Source: Streptomyces nigra (GTDB taxonomy: Bacteria; Actinomycetota; Actinomycetes; Streptomycetales; Streptomycetaceae). From it: a DNA stretch of 64,000 nt. The stretch spans positions 3,402,501 to 3,466,500 of the forward strand of contig NZ_CP029043.1 of NCBI RefSeq assembly GCF_003074055.1. The letters run 5' to 3'. The notes under the pieces were generated by a model. The model had not been told where the DNA came from. It did no database searches and saw nothing but the letters and a program-made list of their open reading frames with translations. Each line of letters opens with the position of its first letter. Positions within the stretch are counted from its first letter, which is position 1. The position numbers and the translations under genes were made by a program. Shown here piece by piece: positions 61,800-64,000 of the stretch.

Positions 61800-61988
61800 A
61801 TGCCCGTTCTCGCACTCCTCTCCGCCGTCTTCGTCGTCGGCGTCGAGCAGCTTCTGCAGTGGAAGTACGGCGCCACCGGCCTCATCGGCCTGCTCCTCCT
61901 CACCATAGGCATCAAGGCCAGGAACCCGGCCGTCAGCTCCATCGGTGCCGCCGTCCTCGCCGTCCTCTTCTCGGGCCCGGCCCTGTGA
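61800..61988 (+). CDS. Small membrane protein (62 residues)
   Basis: Two hydrophobic helices are present, VLALLSAVFVVGVEQLL and GATGLIGLLLLTIGIKA, plus a third short one (SIGAAVLAVLFSG), with few charges. The ATG follows AAGGGGGAAACACCG, a good site. It lies between divergent devA and convergent devE in the same place as the S. coelicolor small gene, from memory. TTGG-CA-CCAA at 61731-61740 is in its upstream region. Function is unknown; it may be part of the developmental module. Confidence 0.78.
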   Translation: MPVLALLSAVFVVGVEQLLQWKYGATGLIGLLLLTIGIKARNPAVSSIGAAVLAVLFSGPAL

Positions 61989-62042
61989 GCCGTACGCGCG
62001 AGGGACTGTCGAAAGGCGCAGGCCGAACGCTGTGGGAGGCCG

Positions 62043-62954
62043 TCAGGTCGTGAGCGTCAGCTCCGAACTGATGGTCTCCCACAGTGCGTTGAACCACACG
62101 TGCGACTGCTCCACGAACGTCGTGTCGCGCAGTCCGGCCCCCTGCTCGAAGGCGAACAGCGTCGACTGGATGCCCGGGGCGTCGTACATCTCCAGCTGAC
62201 GCTGCCCGATCTCGACCTCGCTGCGGGTCAGCGTGTAGTAGGCGAACAGCGCCTCCGTGCCGTTGAGCAGGTACAGCTTCACCGGCGGGGTGAACGGCAG
62301 CGCGCGGAAGGTGACCTGGACGTCGATGCCGTGCGTGGAGCGCAGGGCGAGCAGGTTGTGCCGGAGGACCTGGCCCTGGGCGTTGCGCTGGTCGAGCCAG
62401 CGCCGGCGCAGCTGGACGTCGAAGTCGCCGGACGCCTCGTCCACCGGCGTCGGGAAGGCGAGCGGGATGTCCCGGCTGGGCAGCAGGATCCGCACGTCGA
62501 CCTTGGCCGGTTTCATATGCCCCGCGTGGATCCGGCGGAGCGGCTCACCGATGGCGAGGGTGAGCGAGACCGAGGTCAGGCACAGCGCGTCGATCTCGAC
62601 GTGCGGGGCGGCGAAGGCGGCCGCGATACGCGGTCCGAGGGTCACCATGGTGGGCTGCGGCACGGCTTCCGGGCCGGTGACGGGCCTGCCCGGCTCGGGG
62701 GCCACGGTCGCCGGAGCGCCCTTGGAGGCGTTGGTGAGCAGGTGCTCGGACTGCAGGATGCGCAGGGCCTGCCGGACGGCTCCGCGCTCGACGCCGAACT
62801 CGTCGGCCAGCTTGGCCTGGGTGGGCATGCGCTGGCCCGGCCGCAGTTCGCCCGAGGTGATCCGGGCACGCAGCGCCGCGGCCACCTCCCGGTGTGAAGT
62901 CTGTGGCCGCTGTGACCTCTTCCGCCCAGTGGCGGAGGCGTGTTTCGGCTCCAC
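62043..62954 (-). CDS. devE: GntR-family regulator DevE (DevA paralogue)
   Basis: The protein has 303 residues from GTG with no ribosome site. The winged helix VAAALRARITSGELRPGQRMPTQAKLADEFGVERGAVRQALRILQ is GntR, and the rest aligns with DevA throughout (AAFAAPHVEID, GEPLRRIHAG, VDVRILLPSRDIPLAFP, RNAQGQVLRHNLLALRST, FRALPFTPPVKLYLLNGTEAL, ALWETISSEL). The two probably bind a similar ligand. In S. coelicolor devA and devE have distinct developmental roles, from memory. There is no HAD gene directly downstream of this copy. Confidence 0.85.
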   Translation of the reverse strand: MEPKHASATGRKRSQRPQTSHREVAAALRARITSGELRPGQRMPTQAKLADEFGVERGAVRQALRILQSEHLLTNASKGAPATVAPEPGRPVTGPEAVPQPTMVTLGPRIAAAFAAPHVEIDALCLTSVSLTLAIGEPLRRIHAGHMKPAKVDVRILLPSRDIPLAFPTPVDEASGDFDVQLRRRWLDQRNAQGQVLRHNLLALRSTHGIDVQVTFRALPFTPPVKLYLLNGTEALFAYYTLTRSEVEIGQRQLEMYDAPGIQSTLFAFEQGAGLRDTTFVEQSHVWFNALWETISSELTLTT

Positions 62955-62982
62955 GACCGAACATTACAACTTCCCGCCATCT
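62952..62982 (-). promoter_or_regulatory. devE promoter block shared with devA
   Basis: The block includes AGATGG, GGGAAGTTGTAATGTTCGG and the GTG start. TAATGT ends 6 nt before GTG. It matches the devA block at 24 of 31 positions with identical spacing. Confidence 0.55.
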
Positions 62983-63039
62983 TTGGGCAGTTCACCGGAT
63001 GGTGGTTATAGGACGCGTCGAGACGGTCATAACTACAGT

Positions 63040-63060
63040 GAAGTTGGTCGCCAACTTCAG
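63040..63060. promoter_or_regulatory. 21-bp perfect palindrome upstream of devE
   Basis: TGAAGTTGG and CCAACTTCA surround a TCG centre. The half site AAGTTGG resembles the AAGTTG of the devA and devE promoter blocks. It lies about 85 bp upstream of the devE start, between it and a divergent small ORF at 63090. It is a likely operator. Confidence 0.65.
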
Positions 63061-63089
63061 CGACATGGTCAAGCTTCAAGGAGTTGGCC

Positions 63090-63641
63090 ATGAGTCGCCG
63101 CAGGTTCACCAGCTGGGCTCCCTTCCGGAGGGGAGCCGGGAGTCCGGTCGGTCCGCACAGCCACAACTTCACATCGACAACCGAACAGCGATCGCACAGC
63201 CACAACCGCATAGCAGCACGCACAGCCACAACTGAACAGCTCGCTACGGATGAGCGGACCCGTCACCCCCTCGTCGCAAGGAGGTTCAGAAGACGTCCGG
63301 GCACCACGGTCGCCTGGACGTACGCAGCAGGGCGTCGGCCGTCAGGGCGGCGCCCGCTCGCTCTTCCCGCACCCGCCCCAGCGCGACGAGCCGTACGACG
63401 GACTCGTCGCCGAGCCACAGCCGGCTCAGGTCGGCCACGTCGAGGGTCAGGTCCGCGGCGGCCGTGGTCGGCGCGCAGGACGCGCCGTCCGCGGCCGCCT
63501 CCAGCCGGAACCGCCCGCCCGACAGCCCGGAGCCGTCCACGACCTCCAGCACCAGCGCGCCCTGCCCGGCATAGGTACGCGCCTCCAGCGCCCGTACGAC
63601 GTCCAGGACCCGCACCCACAGCCAGTCCGCCAGCGTCGTGA
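63090..63641 (+). CDS. Doubtful small ORF with His/Ser-Asn repeats
   Basis: The ATG at 63090 has a good AAGGAG site 6 nt upstream, and the first ~35 residues ([17 protein letters not shown]) are basic. The DNA from 63160 to 63232 contains GCACAGCCACAAC three times. After ~63260 the frame only mirrors the opposite-strand Eis gene, so the true product, if any, is shorter and its 3' end is unclear (another frame stops at 63235). Function is unknown. Confidence 0.3.
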   Translation: MSRRRFTSWAPFRRGAGSPVGPHSHNFTSTTEQRSHSHNRIAARTATTEQLATDERTRHPLVARRFRRRPGTTVAWTYAAGRRPSGRRPLALPAPAPARRAVRRTRRRATAGSGRPRRGSGPRRPWSARRTRRPRPPPAGTARPTARSRPRPPAPARPARHRYAPPAPVRRPGPAPTASPPAS

Positions 63642-64000
63642 TGCGCGCGGCCCGCGGATCGGGCAGATACAGGGGCAGCAGATCGTCGGGGGCCCGCCGG
63701 CCGCTCTTCACCGCGGTGATCCAGTCGATGGAGCACAGGTAGTGCCACAGGGAGCGCTCGGCCCGCGGGGTCGCCGCGATCAGCCAGTTCACGGTCGCCG
63801 TGTTGAGGGGCTGCTTGGAGTCGCCCCAGCGGTCGTCCGCCGTGTACGACACCAGCCCGTCGACCGCGCCGTCCGCCGAGCGGTACACGGCGAAGAACGG
63901 CTCGGTCCACGAGGACCCCTCCAGCACCAGCCCGCCGGTGTTCACCTGCCACCACCGGTCGTCCCGGTCGACGGCCCCCGGCTGCGCCCGGCGCACCCGC
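63286..64000 (-). CDS. Eis-type GNAT acetyltransferase, C-terminal part (5' end off window)
   Basis: At least 237 residues are open to the right edge. The C-terminal half of Eis-like proteins is recognised: [24 protein letters not shown], the acetyltransferase-linked [26 protein letters not shown], then [25 protein letters not shown] and the SCP2-like end with the C-terminal carboxylate DVF. In mycobacteria Eis acetylates aminoglycosides and other amines as a hexamer. The N-terminal acetyl-CoA site is outside the window. Confidence 0.85.
   Translation of the reverse strand, partial: RVRRAQPGAVDRDDRWWQVNTGGLVLEGSSWTEPFFAVYRSADGAVDGLVSYTADDRWGDSKQPLNTATVNWLIAATPRAERSLWHYLCSIDWITAVKSGRRAPDDLLPLYLPDPRAARITTLADWLWVRVLDVVRALEARTYAGQGALVLEVVDGSGLSGGRFRLEAAADGASCAPTTAAADLTLDVADLSRLWLGDESVVRLVALGRVREERAGAALTADALLRTSRRPWCPDVF

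Overview
The window is high-GC actinobacterial chromosome, almost certainly Streptomyces. Evidence: codons end in G/C, GTG and TTG starts are frequent, spacing is tight with ATGA/GTGA start-stop overlaps, and it holds mycothiol synthesis (mshA), carD, phoR-phoP/phoU, the multi-sugar ATPase msiK and developmental regulators of the DevA/DevE type. From memory, the conserved genes run in the order of the S. coelicolor core segment from about SCO4240 (msiK, left) down to SCO4188 (devE, right). This was not checked by search.

Layout. 1-8.8 kb: an exported Cys-pair repeat protein (cut by the edge), a FAD amine oxidoreductase, an APH(6)-type kinase with a GNAT acetyltransferase, and a four-gene lipid cluster (WS/DGAT-like acyltransferase, ketosynthase, ACP, second acyltransferase). 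8.9-14.1 kb: a block of nine small exported proteins in four subfamilies, each with tandem paralogues, then tRNA-Thr(UGU). 14.5-24.9 kb: msiK, a sugar nucleotidyltransferase, a DoxX membrane protein, the minus-strand run ispD-ispF-cysS-rlmB, carD and a lipoprotein. 25-28.5 kb: phoR-phoP divergent from phoU, separated by a PHO box, a 16-bp tandem array and a hairpin; then a tiny Cys-rich protein. 28.5-38 kb: a sensor/phosphatase/anti-sigma-type protein, TetR/SDR with phased operators, small proteins, gpmA, an MFS exporter, DUF2000 and AraC genes. 38-48 kb: a secreted beta-helix protein, mshA-ybjN, a methyltransferase, an NlpC/P60 hydrolase, a response regulator-phosphatase, DUF2516, an HBHA-like protein and an XRE regulator.

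48.2-51.9 kb is an accessory patch of small DUF proteins (DIP1984, DUF5958, DUF4240, DUF2199, HAD_SAK) with REP-like elements and a tRNA T-arm-like fragment. 52.1-55.7 kb carries an F420-reductase/hemerythrin fusion and a TetR-HelD pair.

55.7-63 kb is the most interesting part. It holds the devA-devB pair, the paralogue devE and a small membrane protein. Beside them are an APH-fold kinase, a membrane-anchored protein whose soluble part resembles the DevA/DevE C-terminal domain but lacks the helix-turn-helix, and a protein fusing an APH-fold kinase to a DevB-like HAD phosphatase. Three genes here share a -10-like hexamer placed exactly 6 nt before a GTG start, suggesting leaderless transcripts. 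I infer that these genes form an expanded DevAB-type signalling module. The window ends inside an Eis-type acetyltransferase gene.
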